Assembly: GCA_914767715.1 (NCBI GenBank)
Contig: OU612072.1
Span: forward strand, 13,952,001-14,012,000
Direction: 5' to 3'
DNA: 60,000 nucleotides
From: Membranipora membranacea
Taxonomy: Eukaryota; Bryozoa; Gymnolaemata; Cheilostomatida; Membraniporidae
Shown here: in pieces, positions 22,301 through 33,519 of the stretch
Position numbering within the stretch: position 1 is the stretch's first letter
How the letters are laid out: each line of letters begins with the position of its first letter
Made by a program: the position numbers and the translations under genes
Notes under the pieces: generated by a model
Told to the model about the DNA's origin: nothing
The model's input: only the letters and a program-made list of their open reading frames with translations
The model's database searches: none

Positions 22301-24990
22301 GAGGTATATCTCATTCTTTCTGTAAACAAGTACTACAAAGTAAGTGACTATCAAAGTGATTTACTAAGTCTGACAGTAAGTGAGTTCATAAGTTAATAAG
22401 TATATAGCTACATGCAATTGCAAATTCAAAATCGGTCAGAGCAAAGTCAAGTCTGCTCAGTCATACCTCATCAAAATCAAACGAACTCGAGTATTGTATG
22501 CCACATGCATTTGTTTTATGGACTCATACCTTACCTTTGAAGGTAGTTTTGTTAAAGTTGGAACTTCTCATCACTGTCCTGAGCGGGCCGATACGGCCTC
22601 CCTGACCACTGATATCTGGCGGAGACGATTTCTGGTTCAGCTCAATTTTTTCCAGTATACTGTAAATAATAAGACGCCATGTCAAAAGAAATACATTGAT
22701 AGAAAAAAACAGCACCGTAATGGTAGTTTGCTTGCCTCAATCAATAAAATCTCATAAAATTCCAATACAATTGGATATAAGTTCCCTCTCTTTTCTTTAC
22801 ACAAAAACTGAAGTGGCACTGCAGTCATGTGTCTTGAGGACGTCATCAAAGTACACGTAAGGACACAGAGATCAGAAAAGCAGTACTGACAATACTGCGG
22901 TAATTATCCCTGTAGGCAGCCAAATTGCTGGAATAAAACTTTAAGGTAGCTTGGCCAGATTTTATGATAACTCAGAAGATGCATCAAGGATGACGAAACG
23001 TATCTACAACGCTATTACAATAGATTTCTAATTTGAAGAGCAATTCCAAAGTCTTCATTAGAAGTGGTCCGTTGTTGTCGTTGTATTTCCACCACTTCAC
23101 AATAATCATTCAATCATAGACAAAAGATAAGGAGGGAGTACAAAACAGACTGACCACAGAAAGGAAAGCCAATTGTGTTCGCTCAGATTGGTTAGGTTAG
23201 TCTCCCAACCAATCAGAGACAACACAGAAAGCCACATCAAGAATCAGACAGCACAAGCTCCCTATTTATTCGATATCTGACATCCAAATTGGTGATTATC
23301 TCAATGCTGGAGGACACCTCTATCAATACACTTACTCGCCAAGGTATTTGAGATTGCAGTCCAAGTCTGTGTTTGCAGAGTAACTCATAAGACTGCATTC
23401 AGTATCCATCGAGATATCTCTGTTTTCATCCTAAAACAATTCAAGATGCTGGTTTACGTAATTAGTTAGAAAGTTAGTCTACATCACTCGGGTCAGTCGA
23501 CCCATCAAAAGAGCAGGTGCACAACAAACAAACCCTTATCTGTTGTGCTCCGCATTGCGTCAGAGTGAGGGACCTTTCCGCTAAGAATCAGAAGGCCATA
23601 TCAAGCCATGTGTTCCGATTAGCATTGTGCCGAACGCCATGTTCTCCATTCTTATAGGCGCCTTCACTTATAAGGTGCGCCTTATAAGTGAGGTATAATG
23701 TAGACCATCTGTAGAGAATTGTAAATATCGCACTAATGTAATCAAGTTACAGGCGCCAATTCACAATTCAATTTCACAATACAAATGCAAATGGGCACAT
23801 CAGGGAAGAATCAATGATCAATTCAGTACGCTTTTCCTAGTTATAGTTCTAGCTGAGAGCCAAATACAATCATTGAGATGAATGAGGGACTAACCTTTCT
23901 AGGACACTTTTCACTGATTGAGGTGTTGGATGTAGCACCTCCTTTTGGGAACTGAGTAGTCCAAGATCTGCTTTCAAAAGTACTAGCCTCATTAGTTGTT
24001 ATCTCGGTAGTTGTTGGCTCGGTAATTGTTGCTTCGGTAGTCGGTCCCATGGTAGAAGGTAGAACTGAAGGTTTTTGTTTCTCGCACTCCTCCGAAAGTG
24101 GCTTTAGCTCTGGGGGAAGGGTACTTTCGTTGATTTTTTCCAACTGAAGGCATGTACTGTCTTTTTGACAACGTGTTGAGGCAATTCTACTGCCCGGAAT
24201 GCATATTGCACCTAACGTTCCATCCTGGCTTTTTCCTAAGCACGCGTCAGGGCATGGGCCGTCTCCACGTTCCTCCCCAAAACAGAATTTTATGTCAGGT
24301 TTGTGTCTTACGGCAGTACAACAATCAATCTTGTTGCCAGAGAAGAAACTTTTTACCTTCTTTGTTGAACTACTCGGGCAGTCTTTGCTTCCATCCACTA
24401 TAAATCGCTCTAATATAGCTTTCCTTAAACATTTTCGACGCATGTAAATGCTATATTTTCTTGTAAACGGCGAGTTCTTTGTATGGGGTTCACATTTCAC
24501 CTTTTTCATATCAGGCCCATCTGCCTTTGTCTGATGTAATACTAAGAGAGCTGATACAAAGTAGACCAAAATCTGTAGGATAGATAAAAAAAACTACATA
24601 AATAAGAGCGCATAAATGCTCAAGGATATATATGCTCATAGTTAGGCCAAGGAGTTAGAAAGGCTCCTTGGTTAGACCTAGTACCTTTGCTCAACAGCAA
24701 CAGCCTGATGATCTTTTCACAAACTCATTGAGGGTTCAAAGTAGCTTGTCTTGACAAGCTTTGCTCCCCACCGAACAAAGCTTGTCAAGACAGGTGGCAA
24801 GCTTTGTTCGGCTTTGTTCGGCTTTGTTCGGTCGGAAGCAAAGCTTGTCAAGACAGGCTAGGTTGAAAGATAATTGTCATTTGAAGGTTACGCAGCTGTA
24901 GCAGTAAGACTCAAAACCACCTATTTGCTCTTTGAACAGGGAATTTGTTGAGAAAAGAGTTATAAAACTCACCTTTGCGCTGTTCACCAT
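13370..24990 (-). CDS. Adhesion G protein-coupled receptor (GAIN/GPS, 7TM) with Cys-rich N-terminus
   Basis: Exons, high to low: 24990-24973, 24572-23895, 23430-23336, 22659-22535, 22142-22011, 20870-20717, 19945-19864, 19477-19334, 19079-18961, 18470-18349, 17056-16904, 16702-16618, 15970-15804, 15215-15105, 14421-14223, 13490-13370 (2505 nt, 834 aa). The signal peptide MVNSAKILVYFVSALLVLHQ is split over exons 1-2. A Cys-rich domain and a Thr/Ser-rich stalk follow, then GAIN-like exons and a GPS (CRWWN...GNW... ITCLTKHLTSFAVIV), with autocleavage expected at HL/T. Helix landmarks are FAWMLVEAVHMYL (TM3), LGINWVIAW (TM6) and FNTSQGLLIFILH (TM7), typical of adhesion GPCRs. The tail ends IYQNVPHS...TYENATFI. 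Ligand and G-protein coupling are unknown. The join between exons 20870-20717 and 19945-19864 fits in phase, but a skipped exon is possible. Confidence 0.9.
15245..15370. repeat. AT-rich degenerate tandem repeat
   Basis: Irregular repeats of TATATGACTA and TATGACATACATA run through a GPCR intron, just upstream of the TM6 exon on the minus strand. They look like a decaying microsatellite. Confidence 0.7.
15690..15770. repeat. Imperfect foldback, possibly related to the hairpin at 34514
   Basis: Sequence GCGATTTTGGTCTCACTTACTCAC is followed by its approximate complement GTGAGTGATGAGATTGCGATTTT. The same words (ACTCAC, GTGAGTGA, TGCGATT) build the perfect hairpin at 34514-34566. The two may belong to one short inverted-repeat family. 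Confidence 0.45.
16740..16800. mobile_element. Half-copy of the 34-kb MITE family
   Basis: TGCTCAAATGTGGCGGGATT and the following GCTGGTAGAAGCATTCTATTAT match the terminal repeat of the element at 34102-34218 with mismatches. No second inverted arm is visible, so this appears truncated. It lies in a GPCR intron. Confidence 0.5.
17373..17420. repeat. 16-bp perfect hairpin
   Basis: AACTCCAAACTAGCTA at 17373-17388 and its exact complement at 17405-17420 flank a 16-nt loop, inside a GPCR intron. No function is evident. Confidence 0.75.
17757..17880. repeat. GC-rich island built of consecutive short hairpins
   Basis: Strikingly GC-rich DNA in an AT-rich intron. It contains successive stem candidates: TCCGGG..CCCGGA, GGGGGCTCACAACGCCCCC, GCTTCGCAACCCTCGAAGC and a GCGATG/CATCGC pair. 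It resembles the island at 55993-56080 in architecture. It may be a structured repeat element or an RNA-forming segment; no known family is recognised. Confidence 0.55.
20993..21172 (-). mobile_element. tRNA-derived SINE, family A
   Basis: On the minus strand a tRNA-like head begins near 21172 with an A box (GTAGCTCAGTTG) and a B box (GGTTCGAATCC, complement of 21097-21107). A tail with TACTGGGCTC...GACCTGCTTGAAACTGAGAGCAAC follows. The same tail appears in 31505-31675 and, truncated, in the PACS intron. It lies in a GPCR intron, in the gene's sense orientation. Confidence 0.8.
21480..21866 (-). mobile_element. tRNA-derived SINE, family B, with a second partial copy
   Basis: A minus-strand head at about 21862-21778 has A box TGGCGCAATCGG and B box GGTTCGAGTCC. 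The body includes CCCCCAGCACCC around 21733-21745. A second partial copy at about 21480-21600 shares CAGCCCCCAGCACCCTCAGG. The tail differs from family A. It is probably a tRNA pseudogene-derived retroposon rather than a functional tRNA. Confidence 0.65.
22181..22279. mobile_element. Hairpin MITE with 9-10 bp target duplication
   Basis: Arms around CCAATGTGTTGGCTCTG (22194-22210) and CAGAGCCAACACATTGG (22254-22270) are exact complements. CTAAGAGAA occurs at 22181-22189 and again at 22271-22279, as a target duplication would. A diverged relative lies at about 23167-23228. Confidence 0.65.
23167..23228. mobile_element. Diverged second copy of the 22.2-kb hairpin MITE
   Basis: AGCCAATTGTGTTCGCTCAG and, inverted, CAATCAGAGACAACACAG match the arms of the element at 22190-22270 with mismatches. 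Inner GATTGGTT/AACCAATC words also pair. It lies in a GPCR intron. Confidence 0.5.
23664..23691. repeat. 12-bp palindrome with TGCG loop
   Basis: TCACTTATAAGG and CCTTATAAGTGA flank TGCG. Isolated perfect hairpin in the GPCR intron. Confidence 0.7.
24733..24869. mobile_element. Mutator-like MITE, family TAGCYTGTCTTGACAAGC
   Basis: The element 24742-24860 has inverted termini TAGCTTGTCTTGACAAGC and GCTTGTCAAGACAGGCTA. It has an inner inverted copy and a triplicated GCTTTGTTCG. It is flanked by 9-bp repeats GGTTCAAAG (24733-24741) and GGTTGAAAG (24861-24869), one mismatch apart. The 9-bp duplication suggests a Mutator-type transposase acting in trans. It lies in GPCR intron 1. Confidence 0.8.
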
Positions 24991-26259
24991 TTTGCCAGAG
25001 TCGATCACTATGTCACAATCATGCGAGAGCTGAGAGACAATTGACTACTAAATGGTTATAATTGGCAATATCACTGATAAGCAACAGGGAGTGTTTAGTA
25101 ATAATGTTCATGTGAAGTTAGCAACAATCAGTTAATTTTAGATCCCCTATTTACACAGAAGCCTCATCTAACTCTCAGTTTCAGGGAGATAAGACACATA
25201 CCACTACGGTATATGTCGATAATTGCAGGGCCGTAGTAAAGATAAATGGTAGGGGAGGGGAAAAGCCTTAAGGGTGTGTAATACCACCTGGTTCGGTATT
25301 ATAAGCTCTTCCAATGGAGTCTGAGGTTAATTCCCAGCCTACAAAGCGTCTTAATGATAAAAGTAGCAAATGGAAGTCCAAAAATATTCAGATATGTCTT
25401 TTTTTGCCACTCTTTTGTGAATTGTAGGGGAAGCCTCCCAGCCTTTCCTAGAACTACGGGCCTGAATTGTACTATTCTATCACTGGACCGATTAGGTGAA
25501 TGAAGTATCAACCTCATGGTTCCGAAATAACAGAAGGCTATTGTTGTGAGTGACAAATTTTGAGTTATTTTCATCTACAATGTGATTGCTTATCACAAAA
25601 TGCTACGTCACAAGAGGAAAGAAAACAACTGTCCATTCAAGGCTCGAAACAATCCATTATCCAGTAACCCTTTTTACAGACTCAAGTTGCGAGTTGTAAT
25701 TATATGAAACTTGTGGTAATTAGGAGCTCAACCTGCGTTTTATGGGTTAAGTGCTCAAAGATATACATTGGAAACGGGTCAATTTAGAGATGAAGTAAAT
25801 AGTCCATAAGGTAGGGAATCTGAGATCAATACCATATCCTAAATTTATTGATGATATAAATGGGAATTGTCAACTCTCTCTCATAGGAGATATAACTCTT
25901 TCAAGTCAGTACTGTTTTTTAATTAAAACAAGTGGCAAGAAAGTTATAATGAATAGGCACTTATTTCAATCACTGGCCTACCCAACTATGTGGTGCAGTC
26001 TTTCACTTTTTAATATATCAATAAATGAAAATAAGTTCTATCAACACAAAAAAGTTTCTCAAGTTGAAAAGTAGTTTCAGTCATATTACTTCACAAAACC
26101 TGATTCATTGAAGATAGGGCACTAATATTCAATACACTGAGGACTTGATGTCATAAAATAGGCAAATAAAATTGTCATTGCTCATACAAAGGCACATGAT
26201 GATGGTGTAGTTTCGAGAAGAGAAAAACTCACGCATACGTGTAACCATTCCATGTCTGA
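24991..26259. other. Tandem spacer between RNASEH2C and the GPCR
   Basis: Both neighbours are on the minus strand, so this holds the RNASEH2C 3' flank and the GPCR promoter. I recognise no coding exon. TTTATT at 25844-25849 (minus-strand AATAAA) is a candidate RNASEH2C polyadenylation signal about 410 bp past its stop. Confidence 0.5.
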
Positions 26260-29100
26260 TCATTCTGTGATAGTCTCGTGCAACTAGAAAATGAAAAAGG
26301 AGTTACTCCCAAGTTTTTGGTTTTGGTACATAATAATTCCAAAAATCATTAACAATAATGTAGGTTGATGGTGTTTATCTGGAGCTAGCCTGTGTCGACA
26401 AGCTATACTCTGATAGGAAACTCAGTATGCAAGGGGATGACATTAGCCTCACAGGGAAACTTGGAACGCATGGGGTACCTTGAGACATATTTTCCTATAC
26501 ATCTAGCATTGCACTTTAGCATAGCACTTTTAATGTGAATACCAACAGGTCTTGACTACAGGAGGTGAATTCACAATGCAGATGCCTGCAATAACACTCG
26601 AATTTTCTTGCCCCTATCCACCCTTATCACAGCAAACTGAGTCCAATATATAATGCCCAGAAATGGAAAAGAATAGAACGAGGCAGTTTCCAAAAAATTT
26701 TGCAAATTGGTTAGCTTTCAGCTTTTTGTCTTCTCCTGACAGTTCCGGGCTGTTGTTTAGAAAAAAGGTAGGAAAGGAAAGAATCTGAGGCGAGTCCAAA
26801 GCATCACCAGTAAGCTCTTCCCAGAGCAATTTAAGCCATATAATAATTAAATAGAAATCTGAAAGGAGCTGATTCTGACATGGATTATTCAATTAAAGTA
26901 CTTTTAGGCCACTATATTTAGCTTTTAGGGGAGGCAGAGCGCCCCTGCCTCCTCTTGTACTACAGCCCTGCTGAGTTTGATAACTTACCACTTGAGACAA
27001 AGAGAGCCAGTTCAGTGATTTCTGAGTCTGATTATCAGAGTTTGGTGGGTTATCTAACTCCCAGTGAGTGAAGCTCTTGAATTGATGCTGAACCATAAAA
27101 CTTCTCTCCTCGTCTTCGCGCTGTGAACTCGAGGACTCCTGTATCACCAGTCCTGAAGACGGAAATCAACAATATAATATGATTTGATGATAATAATAAT
27201 ATAACACGATGATACGGTAAATATCTACCAGATTTGAAACAAAAACAGTATCGTACAAGGGGGGGGGGGCTAAACACTACCTAACTGATATATGATTGTT
27301 CTTGCTGAGATGTATAAAACCCAATATCCTCTACACAATCTAATAACAAGATATTCCAGGGTTGCCATTGGATATTTTAATCCTAAATTAACTCATGATT
27401 TGTGTCTGCAAGGAGAGGGGTGTCACATTCCTGTCTATTTCTTATATGGTTCATTTGTCATCATAATAAACACAAAAAAATAAGCTAAACTCTGTCTTAA
27501 TTTTAGAGGTAAGATCTTAAAATCTAATCTCTACAGTAGGTTTCAAAAGCGATAACATCTTATTCTATTACCAGAAAGTTTTTTCAATGCCTCTTACACT
27601 ATATATATTCAAAGGTATTAACAAAATATTATTGCAACATATCTTGGCTTTTATTTTTCTCCTGGAAGTTGTTTTTGTAAAGAATGATCTGATAATATAG
27701 CTGGACTGTTTGAAAAGCATTGTGGTGATTCATTCTCAGAAACTGTATTACACAAAAAGTCTAGTCCTCTATAGGCAGTAGTCAGAGTCATAAGTCAAAA
27801 GTCATAGTTAGAGGTCTTGCTGAGGCAGCCTATGTGGCATGCAAAGACATATTCTATGTACTTAGTCCGATCCCATTATTGAATGCTGTGACATGGGACA
27901 TGTTTTTAAGCACTCATGCGGGCCTCTTCAACACAAATAACAATACCTTATAGGCCCTGAGTGCTGCAAGACTTACACCACCTGCCACATGTCTTACAAC
28001 ATCTGTCGCCAGCAACGGTTTTTAGTACCCAATCCGAGCAGCATAAATTTTTTAATGTGCTTTGAAACGCAGCGGTAACTGTACTGACCTGTGTAACCGT
28101 CAGGAATGGCTGTTTCTTTGCTTTTTATAGGACGCCCTCGGAATGCTGAGTGCTGTACCCCATTCTCTGCAATCGGTAAAGCAACCAATCAATAATTGTA
28201 CCGTAACCTATAAAGTATATGACCTTCTCACATCATGAAGGTTAGAGGTTTGACAGATGACAGCTTTGAAAGCAAAGTTTTGTTCCCAAGGAGTTGATTT
28301 ACTGCTAAGTTTCAAAGAAGTATTAACTTTCAACATTAACACTATGACACCTAATGACGCCAGTGACAAAAACATCTCCCATCTATATATTAACTTTTCA
28401 CTTTATAGCGCATTTCAATTTAATTAAACCTCTGAACAGTGAACTTCCTATCCCCAAAGGGAGCTCATTGCTCTGAGGACCACCTTAGTTGTGCAATGAT
28501 AAGCTAGCTTGTTCTGACAGCCATAAGTGGGTTAAAGGGTAACCAAGGTTTCGCAGCAATGCATTAATGGGTAGCAAATAATGTGCTGGGCAGCATCAGC
28601 TTTGTGCATTACGCGATGCAAAACTCAAAGTAGTTGCTGACTCTAAGCTGGGTAACACTTCAGTTTAGGGGAGGTTCCAAGACTTTGCTGTAATAATTAT
28701 AGAGCACAGGCTAAATAATAACAGGAACAGGAAACTGCTATGTGGTATTCTCTTTTAGCTGAGTTTGAGTACCTGATGGAAGAAATGTTTCACAAGAATT
28801 CTGGCTGAATAATCATCCGAATTATATTTTGTCTTTTTCCCCATGCAGAAGGTGAAATCTGCTATTAATCAATGGCCATCAATGAGAAGTTGTTTGAAAC
28901 CTTGGTTGCCCTTTAACATAACTAGGGTATATCATACCCGACTTTTCGATGACGAAATATTCATCCATATTCTTTGCTGCTCCGTTGTAGTCTATGGAGA
29001 ACGGCATATGCTGTACTTTATTATCATCGTCTTGAAGCTTAGAGCTCACGGAAGTCCTCACTTCTATGATCTGTGTGTGTGGTTTGCTTTCTGATGTCAT
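26260..29100 (-). CDS. RNASEH2C: Ribonuclease H2 subunit C
   Basis: Exons: 29100-28938, 28166-28089, 27269-27229, 27138-26989, 26283-26260 (456 nt, 151 aa; human is 164). RNase H2 removes ribonucleotides from DNA and RNA-DNA hybrids in the nucleus; subunit C is the small non-catalytic subunit that pairs with B. Conserved blocks include VQHMPFSIDYNG, SAFRGRPIKSKE..IPDGY, FKSFTHWELDNPP and LNWLSLSQVLHETITE, aligning with the human FRGR...VPPG, FSRFTLWGLE and LTWPSLAAAIH regions. Exon 3 is 41 nt and opens with eleven C residues that form both the end of the acceptor context and a Pro-Pro-Pro run. ATG at 29100 is chosen; an in-frame ATG at 29130 is also possible. The gene is divergent from the bZIP gene. 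Confidence 0.88.
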
Positions 29101-30940
29101 GATGAGCAAGAATTCAAGACCGATCTTCAATACAATGATTTACCCTTTTGGTATTGATATACTTAGGAAAGTCTGGTATCTACAAAAAAAACAAAGAATA
29201 TCAGAAATTGCAGTTGAGTAAGCTCACAGGAGTCGACTAGCTACATGTTTAATAATAATTATAATGCATAGGGAGCATCAGGCGGGGGGGGGGGGGGAAA
29301 TTTGTTGATCAAAGATTTATTGAAACACCATGAATGAATCAATGCAATAGTCCTATGTGACACACTGATACTATCACTGTCAATGTGTACGTCCTATTCA
29401 TGCAGAATAGATGAAAAATAATAATGCAACAGAAACAGTCCAATTCATTAATTTCATGTATATATATATATTTATTAGTAATATTATGATCATAACATAT
29501 ATATTAATCTCTTATGTATTCTTAGTTACATAATTTCAGTTGTAACTAAGAATAGGGAGGGTGGGATCCCACCCTCCCTGATGCCACAGTTCTACTCTAA
29601 AACAGGGTATCTGTCAATGTTTGAGTGGCCAATTCGGCAATTGTGAAATTAATATTATTTTATTGCCAGAGAGACCCTAGTTTAAGAGTACACCAGTGTG
29701 ACATGCAAAGCAAGATAAAAAATGCAAACCTTAATCAGTAGTCAGTGAACAGCCGGGAATTGCTGTAACTGTACATCAGTTGGGAGCTGAGTCTGAGTCT
29801 AGTTTGAGATAGTTTATCTGTGCACCTCTCATTAATAATTTCTGGTTTTTTTAGTCTCATGGATAGCTTTCCCGCGTAAGTTGTTAAATCCAATGAAATC
29901 ACAAATTTCATTGGATGGTTGATTAAACTTCATTGTTATGTGCTACCTTATTAGCTTACGGACACCTTGATATGATTGGCTAACATCAGAAAATATTATT
30001 TAGCCTTCACCTTTATATAATAGCAGTAATTTCAATTAGGTCAATAATCAGAGGAAGGCTCACTACACCTGTCCCACTGTTACTCTTTCTGCCAAGTTGC
30101 ATCATCATTACAGAAAATACTTTTAACACAACCACTGAGCTGGTCACTCAATGACAATTGTTGGACTTTTGAGAGGATACAGAGAGATTTGGTGAGAAAA
30201 TGACCTTCGAACTCGAGATAAATCACTTATGGTATCTATCAAAAGACTGAGAAAATCTATTTGTTCAATATCTTAGCATATTCAAATTTAGTATCAAACT
30301 GACTTGAATGAAGAAGTGAGCGTGAGGTGCAATGTTGCAGGAAGAGGGTTGTTGCACTCACGTCGGGAAATTCTATCTTGGCAGGATAGCCAGCATGGGC
30401 TTGGCTTAATTAGTCCTGATATCCAACTTGTTCCGATGAACCACAGACAGCAGGCCACTGACAGTTGATTTGATGAGTTGCAGCCTTGTGTGTGTGTGGT
30501 TTGTGTTTGTTGTGGCGAAGATGGGAAGCTTGCATGAACCAAGTTATTGGTTTAACATGACCTCATAGCCAAGTCCTGTTCTAAGATAGTTTCTGTTATT
30601 GGAAATACTTATTCCTGTTTTTACCCCGCTAAGAGGTGGAGTATGTGTCATAGAATTATAAAGAAGCAAAATGCACTTGACTATCTTCATGATATGGTGT
30701 TCGTGAATTAATGTGCTTTCAGCACAGCATCTTTGCACACTTAACTAGCTCTAAGTGCAACTGATATTTTGCTCGCTATCCTACTCACAATGTCCTCAAC
30801 ATGCTGGGAATGCTTGCTCTCAATCAGCACACTCACATGGCTGACATTGAAATATAACTTGAGCCTGTCGCCAGGACAACAGTTACGAGTACACTATTAT
30901 CATCTGTTCTCTACATGTTGTAGATTCTTACATACAGAAA
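29101..30940. other. Divergent spacer RNASEH2C / C/EBP
   Basis: This shared upstream region of two divergent genes holds a 14-nt G run at 29284-29297, a foldback at 29517-29579 and AT microsatellite DNA near 29460. Minus-strand open frames near 30294-30738 show no recognisable domain or splice support. Confidence 0.5.
29517..29579. repeat. Nested palindromes: 14-bp foldback plus 26-bp perfect palindrome
   Basis: TATTCTTAGTTACA (29517-29530) pairs exactly with 29541-29554. Starting at 29554 is a perfect loop-free 26-bp palindrome centred on GGGATCCC (AGGGAGGGTGG / CCACCCTCCCT). It is unexplained by any gene model. Confidence 0.8.
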
Positions 30941-33519
30941 ATGCCTAAGGAGAAGACAAAAAGGAGGTGGCCTGAGAAGGATACTGATGAATATAACGAG
31001 AAGAGGAATCAGAACAATGTCGCTGTCAAGTGAGTGACTTGTATGCACTGTACAGTCATGTATACACTGATCAGGTTACCTAACAGTGCATACATGTCAC
31101 TAATCAGTGAGCTGTATGTGCTTTACAGTGACCAGTATACACCGATCAATGACATGTATGCACTGTACAGTGGCCTGTATGCACTGATCAGTGACATGTA
31201 TTCGATTAAGACTTATTCCAGGATTACGCTTCTTGCATGGGTATCTCCTAGGATAAACTTTGGTCACGACAAATCTCTCGGCAGACTAAAACTATATAAA
31301 CTATTCAATTGAATTTGAACGCTCTTTGAAGAGAAATGTGCAAGTCATTTGAAAGAGAACCAACATGCAGGTCTCCTCGATTTTACTTTGTATGAACAGT
31401 CGCAGATGTTCCTGTGCTGCAGATTCCACATCTAATCTACCAGTCTGCCAACAGAGACAAAATCAAGTTGTCTTATCACACGCCACACCCCAAAGCATGG
31501 AAGGTAAAATATTAGCGCTGCAATATCTGCGCCGGGTTGCTCTCCGTTTCAGGCAATTCGGGCCAACTAAACACCAGAAGTCGATGGACTGCAGTGGGGT
31601 TCGAACTGACAACCTTCATCCCATGCATGCTGAAGTTGAGGCGCTCTAACCAACTGAGCCACCTACTACTCCTACTGATATTGTTTTTATCTTATATCCT
31701 TAACATTTCAGGAGAAGCAGAGAAAAGGCAAAACAAGTTGCTGCAGAAACCAAAGAAAGAGTTGAGGGGTTGAAAACTGAGAATGTGGCTCTTGAGAGTA
31801 AAGTAGATACCCTGAAGGTAGGGTGATGATTCCTTAGTTCAATTATTGCTGAGTTTGATAGGATGGTGTGGTGTACTCAATTTCATTGCTTAGTATGAAA
31901 TCACATGCTAGCTAGTGAAATTTTGTTCTAGCATAATTAAGCAAACCCAAACTAACTGATTTCAAATCTAGCTTATAGTTACTCCTCTAGCAAAAAAAGT
32001 TGCTGTTAAGTTGTGGTGGATGGTGCCAACCAGGGGTATTCTTGCTTGCCAAGTCAGCCAGCTGTTCTCTGTTATGAGTTCTTATGGATGGAATGGGATT
32101 GGGTACATCTATGATTCATGAGTAGGCCTGAGCTGTTTCTATAATTCAATCCAATGAACATGACAATGGTTTTACGTTCAAATCAGGAATCTTATGCAGT
32201 CATCTGCTTAGTTCTGGCTTTAAAAAATGAGAACAACAAATGGGAGTTGTGCTCCTAACAAAAATGAACCGACAACTCTGTTCATGAAACAAGAGATGAG
32301 AAACAAGCTAGGACTGCGTGGGCGTAACAAACTTTTAGTACTTATAGTTATTTGCTAAATCACTCATCAGCTATGCATCAGTGATTTAATTTGTAAGGCC
32401 TATTGCCAGCAAACAATTTTGATCATACATGTCTTGATCATCGATATGACAGTGTTCGTGATAGTGTCTGCATAGAAATACATGTCAATCAAAAACAGGT
32501 ATTATTCAGAACACACTTCATCCACAATAGGCTGAAGTTTAGAACTGGTCTCAAACTACAGCATCATCGTTTCATCACATTAATCTTTGTTACAGAAAGA
32601 ACTATCGGTGCTGAAGGATTTGTTCCAAGCTCATGCTAGCGGAGCAGCGGCACCCCAACCCGTAAAAGTTGAAGAAACACAGGCTAATAGGCCTTCATTG
32701 GATGAGGTAAGGGACAAATATGATATACAGCTGTCTGTTGCCAATGATTGGATAATCTAATATTCAAGTTAATATGGTCTTTCAAGGGCCAACACTCAAT
32801 AGCGCACGATTAAATGATGCATCATAATTTTCATTTGTATAGACATCTTCCTAATAGCAAGAGCTTTCCAACAGTATATAGGAATAAATATTTGATGACC
32901 CCAATGTCTCTACCTTAAACAATACTTGGTGAAGGTGGTACATCAGAAATGAGCCTGTTTAAAATAGTCTGTGCATTACATTACTGACTGGATTCACCTC
33001 GGCTAGGTCTCTAACTTCCGCAATGATTTTGATTCCCCATAATTAGAATGAAAGGAGTTGTGTCGATGTCGATTCAGTGTCTTATATTTTTACCTTGAAA
33101 GTTGAATCCCATGGTTAAAGACAATACCATCGGGTGTTCTATTTATCTGTGAGACATGGTGAAAATAAAAAAATATGCTCTGCTCTTTTTTGTTTCCTCT
33201 TACTCAAATGCACTTCTGAAATACATTTTCTCGAAAAAAAAAGATATAGATGCCAATAATGTTATGAAAAAAAAATTAAAATATGATCTCAACATTTATT
33301 ATATATGTCAATTTTATTTGCTGATCAAGTTATAAATGACACATAAGACCATGCATAAAACAAAAATTTTGATGCATCATGTGAATTTGTTAAAAATATT
33401 AATAAATGATTATAATCGTTGTTTTACAGGCAGGAAATCCTACACTACTAGACCATGTTTACAGTCACTCATCATCAGATACAGATATTAAACCAAACGT
33501 AAGCGTCCCTCCACGATGA
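30941..33519 (+). CDS. CEBPG: C/EBP-gamma-type bZIP transcription factor
   Basis: Exons: 30941-31029, 31712-31817, 32596-32706, 33430-33519 (396 nt, 131 aa; human CEBPG is 150). Nuclear DNA-binding protein. The basic region is EYNEKRNQNNVAVKRSREKA, cut by a phase-2 intron inside the DNA-contacting helix. The zipper follows (VEGLKTENVALESKVDTLK) and continues into KELSVLKDLFQAHA, nearly the C/EBP-gamma signature KELSVLKDLFLEHA. The C-terminus is short and acidic/Ser-rich, and no long activation domain precedes the bZIP. This is typical of C/EBP-gamma, which acts mainly as a dimerisation partner. Intron 1 carries a minisatellite and a SINE. A polyadenylation signal lies at 34286-34291. Confidence 0.92.
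31034..31201. repeat. Minisatellite of ATGTATGCACTGTACAGTG / CACTGATCAGTGAC units
   Basis: In C/EBP intron 1, about four imperfect units of roughly 40 bp alternate TGTATGCACTGTACAGT and CACTGATCAGTGACATGT. Many words are themselves palindromic (TGTACA, TGATCA). The open frame through it is incidental. Confidence 0.75.
31505..31675 (-). mobile_element. tRNA-derived SINE, family A
   Basis: On the minus strand the head has A box TGGCTCAGTTGG and B box GTTCGAAC. Its tail contains TGAAACGGAGAGCAACCCGG and then CGCAGATATTGCAG. The tail matches the PACS-intron copies and, more loosely, the copy at 20993-21172. It is inserted in C/EBP intron 1 in antisense orientation. Confidence 0.8.

Noticed and set aside
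30294-30738. Two minus-strand frames upstream of the C/EBP gene
   Set aside because: No domain, no plausible splice link to RNASEH2C and low-complexity content.
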